64,000 nucleotides of DNA from an uncultured Bacteroidales bacterium (GTDB taxonomy: Bacteria > Bacteroidota > Bacteroidia > Bacteroidales > UBA932): positions 1 to 64,000 of the forward strand of contig ONSU01000024.1 of the NCBI GenBank assembly GCA_900320545.1. The letters are read 5' to 3'. Position numbers and translations under genes: made by a program. The first letter of the stretch is position 1; every line of letters starts with the position of its first letter. Of the stretch, positions 25,275 to 34,911 are shown piece after piece. A model generated the notes under the pieces. The model did no database searches. It had not been told where the DNA came from and saw nothing but the letters and a program-made list of their open reading frames with translations.

Positions 25275-25409
25275 TTAATAGGTCCATTCTTCTTCCTCGG
25301 CGTTGTCGATGGGCGCGCCGGGGAAATTGGCGGATACGAGGAAGTGTCTGTCAAACTGGCTGTTGAAGACACGTACGGCCGGAGCCGTGTAATAAGTTTT
25401 CATCTCCAT
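25275..25409 (-). CDS. Short peptide (44 aa) upstream of fimbrillin-like gene
   Basis: The product is 44 residues: MEMKTYYTAPAVRVFNSQ, a central FLVSANFPGAP, and an acidic tail NAEEEEWTY. An internal ATG at codon 3 (25403) is an alternative start. It has the same layout as the ORF at 3942-4079: Tyr/Pro-rich N-terminus, short hydrophobic centre, acidic C-terminus with Trp. It also lies just upstream (13 bases) of a fimbrillin-like lipoprotein. A -7 element (TATATTTG, 25443-25436) precedes it. It has no signal peptide and its function is unknown. Confidence 0.68.
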   Translation of the reverse strand: MEMKTYYTAPAVRVFNSQFDRHFLVSANFPGAPIDNAEEEEWTY

Positions 25410-25435
25410 ATTAAAAGAGTGTTATTTGCGTTCGG

Positions 25436-25443
25436 CAAATATA
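25436..25443 (-). promoter_or_regulatory. -7 promoter element for peptide plus fimbrillin-like gene
   Basis: Minus-strand TATATTTG (25443-25436) matches TAnnTTTG 27 bases upstream of the peptide ATG at 25409. No clear -33 TTG is seen at the usual spacing. Confidence 0.45.
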
Positions 25444-25469
25444 AGGATTTTTGAAAAAAAGTGGATGGA

Positions 25470-25503
25470 TTTGAATAAAATTATCGGAAATATCTTATAT
25501 TTG
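25470..25503 (+). promoter_or_regulatory. Promoter of the phosphoesterase/SusC/SusD operon
   Basis: TTTG (25470-25473) and TATATTTG (25496-25503) are separated by 22 bp, close to the Bacteroidota consensus though the spacer is slightly long. It lies 40 bases upstream of the phosphoesterase ATG at 25544, back to back with the minus-strand element at 25436. Confidence 0.55.
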
Positions 25504-25543
25504 ATGCTAAAATATATTTATAAAAAAGGATAAGAAGAAATTT

Positions 25544-27490
25544 ATGAAGCGATACCTTTCTATTTTATTCATTATTACGGCTTTTGCCGTGTCCTGCAAC
25601 AAACAGCCGGCCGGGGATAACACGACTTCCGGCATCATTATCACCAAGATATCCCTTCCCTCCAGGATCGAGACAGAAGCCGGTGCCAACGTGACGCTGA
25701 ACCTGCGCGGGGATACCGGGATCGATAAGAATGACAAGGTGGTTCTCCGTTCGGTTTCCAATAACAGTTTCGACTGTCCCATCGTTTCCGTCTCCGCCAG
25801 CAAGCTGGTCTTTACGATGAACCGGGATGTCGTGAACGGGAAATACTCGTTCTATATCGCCCGCGGAAGCGAGCAGAAGAAGGTCGGGTCGACTGAAGTG
25901 TTCATTATCAAGCATATAGACGTGACGATTCCCGAGGGGGTGAATATCTACGGCCTGGTGACCTGCGGAGACGATCCTGTGCCGGATGTGATCGTGTCGG
26001 ACGGCTATGAGGTAACGACGACGGGAGCGGACGGCGTCTATTTCCTCAAATCCCTCAAGGAGAATGGCTATGTATTCATGACGATACCCGCCGGATACGA
26101 GGTGTCCTCGGACGGCATCCTTCCGGAATTCCACAGCGCTGTCAGCACGGATGCCAAAGTCGTGGACCGGGTCGACTTCTCTCTGACGAAGGTGGACAAT
26201 GACAACTTCACGCTGTTCGTGCTGGGCGACATGCATCTGGCGAACCGCAATTCGACCACCTCGGACATGTCGCAGTTCGATACTTTCGCGGCCGACCTGA
26301 ACAAGACCCTCTCGGCTACGTCCGGCAAGAAGTATATGCTTACCCTCGGCGACATGACCTGGGACCTCTACTGGTACGACAACAAGTTCGAATTCCTGAA
26401 TTATCTGGGGCTTATGAACCAGAAATTCAAGAACATCCAGGTCTTCCACACGATGGGCAATCACGACAACGACATGAACGAGGTGGGGGATTTCGCCAAG
26501 GAATTCAAATACCGCAGGGACATCGCCCCGACCTACTATTCCTATAATATCGGCAAGGTCCATTTCATCGTGCTCGACGACATCGACTACAACAATGTCG
26601 CTGCCGGCAAAGACCATCGCGGCGAGTATGTCCTGGACATCACTTCGCGCCAGATGAACTGGCTCCGGAAAGACCTGTCCTTTGTCCCGAAAGGAACGGA
26701 AATCATCGTCTCTACGCACGCCCCGATCTTCTATCCGAATTCCAATTTCGGCTGGTCGTACAACCTGACTGGCGCCAACTCGACGGGAGAGGCCAATACG
26801 GCGGCCCTGGTCTCCGCCTTCAACGGCTACAAAGTCACCTTCCTGACCGGACATACCCACCGTACCTTCGTCTGTGACAAGATGTCGTCGAATAATTACC
26901 GTGAACTCAATGCGGGCTCGGTCTGCGGCGACTGGTGGTGGTCCGGCCATCTTTCCGGTGTCCTGATGGCCCAGGACGGCGCTCCGGCCGGCTACACCGT
27001 GATGAAATTCAACGGAGAGAACTTCGACTGGCAGTACCGCGCCACCGGGCGTCCGGCGGATTATCAATTCAGGGCCTATGACATGAACAAGGTCCGCGAG
27101 ACCGTGAAGATGACCCTTGCGAACGGAAATGAACGCTTCCGCGACTATGTGAACGAATACAATTCCTCCAAATTCGCTGCGAACGACATTCTCCTGAACA
27201 TCTGGAACTACGACGCCTCCTGGAACGTGAAGGTGACGGAGAACGGCAAGACACTCACGCCGGTGAAGGTATATACCTATGACCCCCTGCACGTCATCGC
27301 GATGTCCGCGAAGCGGCTGGCGGCTACGGACAATCCGAGTTTCATTACCGCCCCGTGGATCCACTTCTACCGTTATGCCACGTCTTCTGCGACTTCCACC
27401 ATCGAGATCGAGGTGACGGACCGTTTCGGCAACGTGTCCCGCGAGACGATGACGCGTCCGAAGGCTTTTACCATTGCCAACTACAAATAA
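25544..27490 (+). CDS. Calcineurin-like phosphoesterase lipoprotein
   Basis: The product is 648 residues with lipobox FAVSC (Cys about 18). An N-terminal IPT/TIG-like or MetallophosN-type beta region spans about 25-215 (ITKISLPSRIETEAGANVTL; GVNIYGLVTCGDDPVPDVIVSD). The catalytic domain follows at about 220-480 with VLGDMHLAN, LGDMTWD, MGNHDND, STHAPIF and TGHTHRTF, the complete set of dimetal-binding motifs. A C-terminal beta domain spans about 500-640. It is a surface or periplasmic-face lipoprotein acting on phosphate esters of unknown identity. It is the first gene of a plus-strand operon, with SusC following 20 bases downstream. Confidence 0.9.
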   Translation: MKRYLSILFIITAFAVSCNKQPAGDNTTSGIIITKISLPSRIETEAGANVTLNLRGDTGIDKNDKVVLRSVSNNSFDCPIVSVSASKLVFTMNRDVVNGKYSFYIARGSEQKKVGSTEVFIIKHIDVTIPEGVNIYGLVTCGDDPVPDVIVSDGYEVTTTGADGVYFLKSLKENGYVFMTIPAGYEVSSDGILPEFHSAVSTDAKVVDRVDFSLTKVDNDNFTLFVLGDMHLANRNSTTSDMSQFDTFAADLNKTLSATSGKKYMLTLGDMTWDLYWYDNKFEFLNYLGLMNQKFKNIQVFHTMGNHDNDMNEVGDFAKEFKYRRDIAPTYYSYNIGKVHFIVLDDIDYNNVAAGKDHRGEYVLDITSRQMNWLRKDLSFVPKGTEIIVSTHAPIFYPNSNFGWSYNLTGANSTGEANTAALVSAFNGYKVTFLTGHTHRTFVCDKMSSNNYRELNAGSVCGDWWWSGHLSGVLMAQDGAPAGYTVMKFNGENFDWQYRATGRPADYQFRAYDMNKVRETVKMTLANGNERFRDYVNEYNSSKFAANDILLNIWNYDASWNVKVTENGKTLTPVKVYTYDPLHVIAMSAKRLAATDNPSFITAPWIHFYRYATSSATSTIEIEVTDRFGNVSRETMTRPKAFTIANYK

Positions 27491-27510
27491 CCTATTATAT
27501 TAATACCACA

Positions 27511-30500
27511 ATGATGAAATTGCTAAGAACGATTTCCCTGTCGGTGGCGTTTCTGTTCGCCGCGCTGACTCTCGGCGCGCAGAACAGGAGTGTCAGCGGC
27601 AAGGTGTCCGATGCGGGGGGGCAACCCCTCGTCGGAGCTGTTGTCATGCAGCAGGGAACGACCAACGGCGTGTCGACCGGGGCGGACGGATCCTATTCGC
27701 TCAAGGTCGCGGAAGGGGCGGTGACCCTCGAGGTTTCCTGTCTGGGTTATCAGACAGTACTTCTCGACGTCGCGGCCACGCAGGCGGTCGCGGACGCCGT
27801 TCTTGAAGAGGACAACATGCTCCTCCAGGAGACGGTCGTCGTCGGCTACGGCACCCAGAAGAAGGTCAACCTGACCGGCGCCATCACGACGGTCGCCTCG
27901 GATGACCTCGAGAACCGGTCGGCCCACTCCCTGACCAATATGCTGCAGGGTTCGGTCCCCGGACTCAACATTTCCACCTCCCAGGGCCAGCCCGGCGCGT
28001 CCGGCTCCCTGAACATCCGCGGTATCACCTCGATCAACGATGCGGACCCGCTGGTGCTGATCGACGGTGCCGTCGGTTCCCTTGACCGGGTCAATCCCAA
28101 CGATGTGGAGTCGATCTCCGTCATCAAGGATGCGGCCGCCGCGGCCGTTTACGGTGCCCGAGCCGCCTTCGGCGTCATCCTCGTGACGACCAAGAGCGGA
28201 AAGGCGGAGGACGGGAAGGCCCGGGTCCGCTACAGCGGCCGTTTCGGTTTCGAGAAACCGACGACCTCTACGGACTACGAGACCCGCGGATACTGGTCGG
28301 TTTACACCGTCGATAAGTTCTGGAACAACGCCAATGGCGAAAACTACACCACCTACACCCACGACGATATGATGGAACTTCTCGCCCGCGTCAACGACGT
28401 GACCGAGAATCCCGAGCGTCCCTGGGTGATGGTCCGGGAGGACGGCGGTAAGGAACGCTATCTGTACTATGCCAATACGGACTGGTATCATTCGCTCTAC
28501 AACGACATCCACCCGGTGATGAACCACTCCATCTCCATCAGCGGCGGCAACAAGTCCGTCAAGTATTTCCTCTCCGGCGCTTACGACCGCCAGCAGGGTA
28601 TTATGAAAGTGCATCCGGACATCTACCAGAAGTACAATCTGCGTGCGAAGATCGATGCCAAGCTCAACCGCATTATGCGGATCAGCAACAATACCACCTT
28701 CTACAACTCGAATTACGACTATCCGGGCTTGGGAGATGTCAATGAGGGTATGGGTTATGCGGCCCGGCACGGATTGGCCTCCTTCCCGCTGCAGAATCCG
28801 GACGGAACGTGGACCTATATCACGGATTTCATCCGCAGCGACAAGTACAGAATCGCCAACGGACGGCATATCGCTTATGCCAGTGAAAATGTGAACGTCC
28901 AGCGGCGCACGGATTTCTCCAACACGACCGAGCTGACGATCCAGCCTGTCAAGCAGTTTACCCTGAAGGCGAATTTCACCTACCGCTTCTACCAGAACCG
29001 CAACACGCACCGTCGTCACGAATTCGATTATTCCTCGAAGCCCGGCGTCATTTCGCATTTCAGCAATACCGGCGCGTTCGAGGACTGGATGTCGGAGTCG
29101 GTCCAGACCTATAACTACAAGGCCGCCAATGTCTATGGTACGTATGAGGATACCTTCAAGGATGCGCATCATCTGACGGTGATGGCCGGTTTCAACTTTG
29201 AGACCAACCACCGCAAGACGGTCTCCGGCAAGGGCTATGAGCTCATTTCAGAGGAACTTTCGGATCTCGAACTCATCTCGACGACCAACAAGGCGCCGGA
29301 GGTGAACGGCGGACAGACCGAGTATGCCCTGGCCGGGTTCTTCGGCAGGGTCAACTATGACTACAAGGGCCGTTACCTGGTGGAGGTGTCCGGCCGCTAC
29401 GACGGTACTTCCCGGTTTGCCACGGGGCACCGCTGGGGCTTCTTCCCGTCCGTGTCTGCGGGCTGGCGCATCAGTGAAGAGCCTTTCTTCGCCCCGGCCC
29501 GGAAGGTGGTGGACAACCTCAAGCTCCGCGTGTCGTACGGAACGCTCGGCAACCAGAATGTCAGCAATTACAGCTTCCTTCGCCTGATTCACTTCGAGAC
29601 CTTCAAGAGCTTTACTTTCGGTGAAGGCAACACGATGGCCCGTTACACCACCATCGATCCTCCGAAGGCCTCCGACCTGACCTGGGAGGTGTCCAAGCAG
29701 GCCAATGTCGGTATCGATGTCGCTATGCTGGGGAGCCGCCTGCAGTTTACCGCCGAGGGGTATATCCGTGATACGGACGGTATGCTGACCAAAGGCAAGG
29801 ATCTTCCTGCGATTTATGGAGCCGCTTCTCCGCAGATGAACGCCGCGGATCTGCGGACTATGGGATACGAGCTTTCCCTGACCTGGAAGGACAGCTTCAA
29901 GCTCCTGGGCAAGACGTTCGGCTATTCGATCCGCCCGACGCTGAGCCAGTTCAACACCAAGATCACCAAGTTCGACAATCCGACCCGTCTCCTGAGCGAC
30001 TACTACGAGGGGATGACCTATGGCGAGATATGGGGATTCCGTACCGACGGTCTCTTCCAGACCGATGAGCAGGCTCAGGCGCACGTCGCCGTCGTCAACC
30101 AGGACTATGTCAACGGCCGTCTGGCCGGGAACTGGGGTGCCGGCGATATGAAATTCCTCGACCTCAATGGCAACGGTACCATCGATATTGGGGAAAATAC
30201 CGCCGACAAGCCCGGAGACCGTGAAGTCCTCGGCAATTCCCTCCCGCGTCTGCACTATGGAATCACAGCCGCATTTGACTGGATGGGCATAGACTTCAGC
30301 ATCTTCTTCGAGGGAACGGGCAACCATTACTGGTATCCGGACGGTATGTCCACGCCTTTCTGGGGACCGTTCAGCTATGGTTACCTGAGCTTCCTCCAGA
30401 AGGACTTCCTGCAGCGGTGCTGGTCCGAGGACAATCCGGATGCCTATTTCCCGCGTCCCCGCACTTACCTGGCATCCAACCCCAAGGGGCAGCTGGGCGT

Positions 30501-30795
30501 CGTGAACGACCGCTATCTGCAGAATATGAGGTACCTGCGTCTCAAGAACATCACAGTCGGCTACACCCTTCCGAAGAACTGGACCAAGAAGATCTGGCTC
30601 GAGCAGGTTCGTTTCTACTTCTCGGGCGAGAATCTCGCATATTGGTCGCCGCTTAAGAAGAATGCGCCTTACATTGATCCGGAGGCGGCCTATACCCGTC
30701 CCTATGCTTCCGCTTCGGATGATGCCGCTGTCCGTAACCAGGGCTATTACCCTTGGCCTTCTACCTTTATGTTCGGTATTGATATCACATTCTAA
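27511..30795 (+). CDS. SusC/RagA-family TonB-dependent outer-membrane transporter
   Basis: The product is 1094 residues from MMKLLRTISL (ATG at 27511), with a signal peptide ending LTLGAQ. A carboxypeptidase-regulatory-like domain (about 25-105: VSGKVSDAGGQPLVGAVV) is followed by the TonB box QETVVVGYG, the plug (NLTGAITTVASDDLENRSA, LVLIDGAVGSL, AAVYGARAAFGVILVTTK) and the barrel, ending in Phe (MFGIDITF). The frame upstream of 27511 overlaps the phosphoesterase gene and is not used. Pairing with the SusD encoded 12 bases downstream is standard. It shares domain order with the receptor at 7609-10806 but is not a close copy. Confidence 0.95.
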   Translation: MMKLLRTISLSVAFLFAALTLGAQNRSVSGKVSDAGGQPLVGAVVMQQGTTNGVSTGADGSYSLKVAEGAVTLEVSCLGYQTVLLDVAATQAVADAVLEEDNMLLQETVVVGYGTQKKVNLTGAITTVASDDLENRSAHSLTNMLQGSVPGLNISTSQGQPGASGSLNIRGITSINDADPLVLIDGAVGSLDRVNPNDVESISVIKDAAAAAVYGARAAFGVILVTTKSGKAEDGKARVRYSGRFGFEKPTTSTDYETRGYWSVYTVDKFWNNANGENYTTYTHDDMMELLARVNDVTENPERPWVMVREDGGKERYLYYANTDWYHSLYNDIHPVMNHSISISGGNKSVKYFLSGAYDRQQGIMKVHPDIYQKYNLRAKIDAKLNRIMRISNNTTFYNSNYDYPGLGDVNEGMGYAARHGLASFPLQNPDGTWTYITDFIRSDKYRIANGRHIAYASENVNVQRRTDFSNTTELTIQPVKQFTLKANFTYRFYQNRNTHRRHEFDYSSKPGVISHFSNTGAFEDWMSESVQTYNYKAANVYGTYEDTFKDAHHLTVMAGFNFETNHRKTVSGKGYELISEELSDLELISTTNKAPEVNGGQTEYALAGFFGRVNYDYKGRYLVEVSGRYDGTSRFATGHRWGFFPSVSAGWRISEEPFFAPARKVVDNLKLRVSYGTLGNQNVSNYSFLRLIHFETFKSFTFGEGNTMARYTTIDPPKASDLTWEVSKQANVGIDVAMLGSRLQFTAEGYIRDTDGMLTKGKDLPAIYGAASPQMNAADLRTMGYELSLTWKDSFKLLGKTFGYSIRPTLSQFNTKITKFDNPTRLLSDYYEGMTYGEIWGFRTDGLFQTDEQAQAHVAVVNQDYVNGRLAGNWGAGDMKFLDLNGNGTIDIGENTADKPGDREVLGNSLPRLHYGITAAFDWMGIDFSIFFEGTGNHYWYPDGMSTPFWGPFSYGYLSFLQKDFLQRCWSEDNPDAYFPRPRTYLASNPKGQLGVVNDRYLQNMRYLRLKNITVGYTLPKNWTKKIWLEQVRFYFSGENLAYWSPLKKNAPYIDPEAAYTRPYASASDDAAVRNQGYYPWPSTFMFGIDITF

Positions 30796-30807
30796 AAGGG
30801 AGAGATC

Positions 30808-32640
30808 ATGAAAAAATATATCATATTGATAGCTGCCGCAACCTTGTCCCTGACCGCCTGCGAGGGCGTGCTGAACAAGATTCCCCAGTCCGAGTTCGGA
30901 CAGGACGCCTACTTCCGCACGGCGGAGGATCTGCAGCTGTTCTCCAATACTTTCTATAACAACCTGCTGGACAAGACCCCGTACAGCAGCCAGAGCGATG
31001 TGTTCATCAACAGCAATCTCGACAACCGGATCCGCGGCGGCAGCAACCGGAACGGCCCCGAGTCGGGCGTTTCCTGGAACACCAGCGCCTGGAACGACAT
31101 TAGGAAAATCAACACCCTTCTGGGTAACATCTACCGCTGCGAGGACGAGGATGCCCGCATCCAATATACGGCCCTGGCGAGATTTTTCCGCGCATACGTT
31201 TATGCCGACAAGGTCCGTCGCTTCGGCGACATTCCCTGGGTGGATGTGGAACTCGGATCCGCCGACGAGAAGCTGTACGCAGCCCGCGACAGCCGTGAAT
31301 TCGTGATGGGCAAGATGATCGAGGACATCGATTACGCCATCGAGAACCTGCCCGAGACCAAATATGCGTATTCTGCCCGTGTCAACAAATATGCCGCCTT
31401 GGCGTTGAAAGCGCAGTTCTGCCTCTTCGAGGGAACATTCCGGAAGTATCACGCCAACGATGTGTACGGCGAGTCTTTCAAGGATGCCGAGCATGACTAT
31501 ACCTATTATCTGGAGCTGGCTGCCGAGGCTGCCTCCCAGCTGATGGAAAGCGGCCGGTATCGTATCTGGTCGACGGGAGCCCCCCAGGAGGATTACTGGA
31601 ACCTCTTCTCTTCGACCGACGCCAAGACCGATGAAATCATCCTCGCGATCCATATGGACCAGGCGCTGGGCGTCAAGCACGACGCAACGGCTTATGTGAT
31701 GTCGAACAATACGGGCCCCGGTATGACCAAGAAGATGGTGGATTCGTACCTGATGGCCGATGGAACCCGCTTCACCGACAAACCCGGCTGGGAACTGCTC
31801 GAGTTTGCGGATGAGGTCGCCGGACGCGATCCCCGCCTTGCGCAGACCATCCGCACTCCGGGTTATGTCTGGAAGGACGACAAGAGCGGCAAGAAGCGCG
31901 GGCCGGAATTCGGCAATACCATCACGGGCTATCAGCCCATCAAGTTCGCGATGCCTTCCGGTTACAATGCGGAATTCTCCGAGTCTTCCTACAACGATAT
32001 CCCGGTTTTCCGCTATGCCGAGGTGCTTCTGAACTATGCCGAAGCCAAGGCGGAGCTCGGTACCTTGACGCAGGCAGATCTCGACAAGAGCATCAACCTG
32101 ATCCGCGACCGTGTGGCCATGCCGCACCTTCAGCTGGAGGCCGCCAATGCCAGCCCCGATCCGTACCTCTCCTCCGAGACCTACGGATATGTGAATGTGA
32201 CGGGGCCGAACAAGGGCGTCATCCTTGAGATCCGCCGTGAGCGGGCCGTCGAACTGTTTATGGAGGGAGAAGGCCGTTACTTCGACCTGATGCGCTGGAA
32301 AGAAGGAAACTGCTTCAACCAGCCGCTGCTCGGTATGTATATCCCCGGACCCGGTGAGTATGACTTCGACGGTGACGGCACCAAGAATTATTACTTCTAT
32401 GTCGGCAACAAGCCTTCTACCAGTCTCAAAGCCTACAAGGTGGGCCCGGCGGATGCCTCGGACATCGATATTTATCTCTCCGGCTCCGAAGAAGGAAAGG
32501 GATGCATCGACGCGCTGCATACGATCCCTCACCAATTCAATGAGGAGCGGGATTATCTCTATCCGGTTCCTACCAAGGAGCGCAGCCTGAACCATAATCT
32601 GACCCAGAATCCGGGATGGGATGACGGACTGGATTTCTAA
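30808..32640 (+). CDS. SusD/RagB-family outer-membrane nutrient-binding lipoprotein
   Basis: The product is 610 residues with lipobox LSLTAC (Cys about 18). It shows SusD features: GVLNKIPQSEFGQDAYF near the N-terminus, RFFRAYVYADKVRRFGDIPW near residue 130, VFRYAEVLLNYAEAKAELG near 400, and the RagB-type IRRERAVELFMEGEGRYFDLMRW near 475 (key residues RRER and RYFDLMRW). It is the surface ligand-capture partner of the SusC 12 bases upstream. Confidence 0.95.
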   Translation: MKKYIILIAAATLSLTACEGVLNKIPQSEFGQDAYFRTAEDLQLFSNTFYNNLLDKTPYSSQSDVFINSNLDNRIRGGSNRNGPESGVSWNTSAWNDIRKINTLLGNIYRCEDEDARIQYTALARFFRAYVYADKVRRFGDIPWVDVELGSADEKLYAARDSREFVMGKMIEDIDYAIENLPETKYAYSARVNKYAALALKAQFCLFEGTFRKYHANDVYGESFKDAEHDYTYYLELAAEAASQLMESGRYRIWSTGAPQEDYWNLFSSTDAKTDEIILAIHMDQALGVKHDATAYVMSNNTGPGMTKKMVDSYLMADGTRFTDKPGWELLEFADEVAGRDPRLAQTIRTPGYVWKDDKSGKKRGPEFGNTITGYQPIKFAMPSGYNAEFSESSYNDIPVFRYAEVLLNYAEAKAELGTLTQADLDKSINLIRDRVAMPHLQLEAANASPDPYLSSETYGYVNVTGPNKGVILEIRRERAVELFMEGEGRYFDLMRWKEGNCFNQPLLGMYIPGPGEYDFDGDGTKNYYFYVGNKPSTSLKAYKVGPADASDIDIYLSGSEEGKGCIDALHTIPHQFNEERDYLYPVPTKERSLNHNLTQNPGWDDGLDF

Positions 32641-32656
32641 TTTAACGGCTTCTATT

Positions 32657-34852
32657 ATGAAAAGAATTACTTTACTGACAATATTGCTTGCGGCCCTGAC
32701 GCTGATTTTCTCCTGCAAACAGGAGGAGAATATCGCCCAGGCCGTGATGGGCAGCGTTTCGGAGATGACCTTCTCCGCACAGGATGCCGAGCCGCAGATT
32801 CTCCGGATCGTTTCCGACGCGCCCTGGAAACTGGACGCCCCCGATTGGGTGACTGTGACTCCTTCCTCCGGGTCTGGAGATATGGAGGTCGAGGTGAGCG
32901 TCGATGATAATCTGCTGGACGGCACACCCGACGAGCCGCGCGAGGCCCAAGTCATTTTCGGCGGCAATACGCTGGCCAGCCGCTTCGTGCTCCGGGTCTA
33001 CCAGGAAGGCGATGCCTACCGGAATGCCGTCCGGGCGACCGTCTCGGACCTTGGTGGCCTGGATGACGGCAAGGCGATGATCCTTGAGAATGCGACCGTA
33101 ATGGCGCTTTCCTCCGCCGGCGGCATCATTACCGACGGTACGACGAACGCCTATGTGTCCGGCCTCGACAAACCGTTCCGTTCGGTCGTGACGATCCGCG
33201 GCTTTGCCGGCAAAGTCAACGGAATGCCTGCCGTGAAGGCCTTCGATGAAGCGAACGTGACGACCGAGGCCGATATCGCCCTTCCGGAGCCGACCGATAT
33301 TACCGAAACCATCGGCACCTATCCGGCTTCCGCCATCGAGTATGTGACCGTCAGCGGCGAAATGGCCCTGGCGGCCGGCGGCGGATATGAGGTCGTCGTC
33401 GCACTTGAGGACAGGACGTACTCCGCCTATATGTATGAGGCCCCCGCTTCCCTGGGCGTTCCTTCCCTGAACGGTCACAACGTCAAGGTCAGCGGCTATT
33501 CCCTCGGTAAGAAGGGCGAACTTTCCTTCAACCTGATTCCGGTGGAGATCGTAGACGAGGGCGTCAATTTCCTGTTCTTCTTCCAGGACGACTTCTCCTG
33601 GCTCGCTCCGTTCGTGGAGGCTTCCGGCGCCGGAGACAGTGTCGGCAAGAGTGCGGACGACCATGCCATGAATGTCTATACTGCGAAAGGCCTCGGCGAA
33701 GAATTCCTGGCAGAGGTCGTCAAACACGGATATGAAGACCTGTTCCCTTCGGCCAGGGTTATCTATCTGCAGGACTGCTACCTGAAGTTCAGCAAGAATA
33801 AGAATGTCGATGGCATCAAACTGCCTCCGATGGACTTCCAGGGCGCGACGGCCGTGGAACTCTCCTTCGACTGGTCCGTCCACGTGGGCGGCGGCGGACC
33901 GGACGACGTGATGCTGGCGGTTGAGATCGAAGGCGAGGGCGTGTTCGAGAACGGAACCAAGATCAGTGACCCTGTAGCGCATACGATGAAGAAGGAAGGC
34001 TGGGCGGACGGCCCTCAGAAGTGGTCATGGAAGACCGAGACCTTCAAGATTTCCGGCGTCAACAACGAGACACGCTTCAAAATCCGTCCGACGACGTTTA
34101 CCGGCGCGGCCGTGTCTTCAGACCTTTACAGTCGCTGGTACCTCGACAATATCCTCGTCGTCCCCGGCGAAGGCTTTACGCCCACGCCGCCGACACCTCC
34201 CGAGGGCGGTGTGACCTTCCCGGTCGTCTGGTCCTTCAAGGATGTCGGAGAGGACTGGGTGGAGGGTGTCGATTTCCAACTCCTCCAGCCGACCGGAGCC
34301 TGGGTAATGTCGGATACGCACGACGGCAAGATCATCCTCAACCGGGGCAGCTCCGTAGCTGCCAGCACCTTGACGTACAGGAACGAAGGGGCCATCGGCG
34401 TGCGCCTGCTGACGACGGGCTTCTATAAGGATGACTACTGGCTTCTGGAGGTGGACGGCGTGGAGAATCCCGCCGGCACCTACGGCGTCACCTTCAGCTC
34501 CTGCTCGTCCGCGGCCGGTCCGAAGTTCTTTGTCCTGGAGTACTCCACGGACGGAGGCAGCAATTGGACGGCGGTCAACACCAAGACCACATCGGAGAAG
34601 ATGACGGACACTGCCGGAACGACACGTGACGTCACATACACCTATGCGCTTTCTTACACTTCCAATGCGGCCAATGAAGTGCTGACGGTCGAGGAGTCCT
34701 TCCACCTGCCCGCCCTTTCCGGCAAACTCCTGATCCGGGCCCGGGTGTGTGACACGATGGCCCTTGCGCGCAACAAGGAACTCAACGGACCCGACAACGG
34801 CGGAACCACCCGCATCGGCCGGCGTGCGGAGATATCCTTCGAGGCGGATTAA
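32657..34852 (+). CDS. Multi-domain BACON surface lipoprotein
   Basis: The product is 731 residues from the ATG at 32657 (MKRITLLTILLAALTLIFSC). An N-terminal BACON domain (about 35-115: SDAPWKLDAPDWVTVTPSSG) is followed by an OB-like DUF5689-type segment (about 118-290: AVRATVSDLGGLDDGKAMIL, YVTVSGEMALAAGGG), a jelly-roll-like domain (about 300-490) and another beta domain (about 500-731), with a Pro-rich linker near 505 (PTPPTPPEGG). The architecture suggests a surface glycan- or ligand-binding protein of SusE/F type. It is the last gene of the plus-strand operon, with a terminator following at 34874. Confidence 0.78.
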   Translation: MKRITLLTILLAALTLIFSCKQEENIAQAVMGSVSEMTFSAQDAEPQILRIVSDAPWKLDAPDWVTVTPSSGSGDMEVEVSVDDNLLDGTPDEPREAQVIFGGNTLASRFVLRVYQEGDAYRNAVRATVSDLGGLDDGKAMILENATVMALSSAGGIITDGTTNAYVSGLDKPFRSVVTIRGFAGKVNGMPAVKAFDEANVTTEADIALPEPTDITETIGTYPASAIEYVTVSGEMALAAGGGYEVVVALEDRTYSAYMYEAPASLGVPSLNGHNVKVSGYSLGKKGELSFNLIPVEIVDEGVNFLFFFQDDFSWLAPFVEASGAGDSVGKSADDHAMNVYTAKGLGEEFLAEVVKHGYEDLFPSARVIYLQDCYLKFSKNKNVDGIKLPPMDFQGATAVELSFDWSVHVGGGGPDDVMLAVEIEGEGVFENGTKISDPVAHTMKKEGWADGPQKWSWKTETFKISGVNNETRFKIRPTTFTGAAVSSDLYSRWYLDNILVVPGEGFTPTPPTPPEGGVTFPVVWSFKDVGEDWVEGVDFQLLQPTGAWVMSDTHDGKIILNRGSSVAASTLTYRNEGAIGVRLLTTGFYKDDYWLLEVDGVENPAGTYGVTFSSCSSAAGPKFFVLEYSTDGGSNWTAVNTKTTSEKMTDTAGTTRDVTYTYALSYTSNAANEVLTVEESFHLPALSGKLLIRARVCDTMALARNKELNGPDNGGTTRIGRRAEISFEAD

Positions 34853-34873
34853 GACTGCTCTTTGACTGAAATG

Positions 34874-34911
34874 GAATGCCCCTTACGGATGCGTGAGGGG
34901 CATTCTTATTT
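34874..34911 (+). terminator. Rho-independent terminator of the second SusC/SusD operon
   Basis: GAATGCCCCTTACG (34874-34887) pairs with CGTGAGGGGCATTC (34892-34905) with one G-U pair and a 4-base loop, followed by TTATTT. It lies between convergent genes and overlaps the trkA stop codon region; the T-run favours the plus direction. Confidence 0.75.

Noticed and set aside
29248-32967. 1239-codon minus-strand open frame opposite SusC/SusD
   Set aside because: It is an antisense shadow created by GC-rich codon use; it lacks domains, and the plus-strand genes are unmistakable. The same applies to long frames opposite the phosphoesterase (25565-27364), infB (53485-55815) and the M16 protease (59120-62014).
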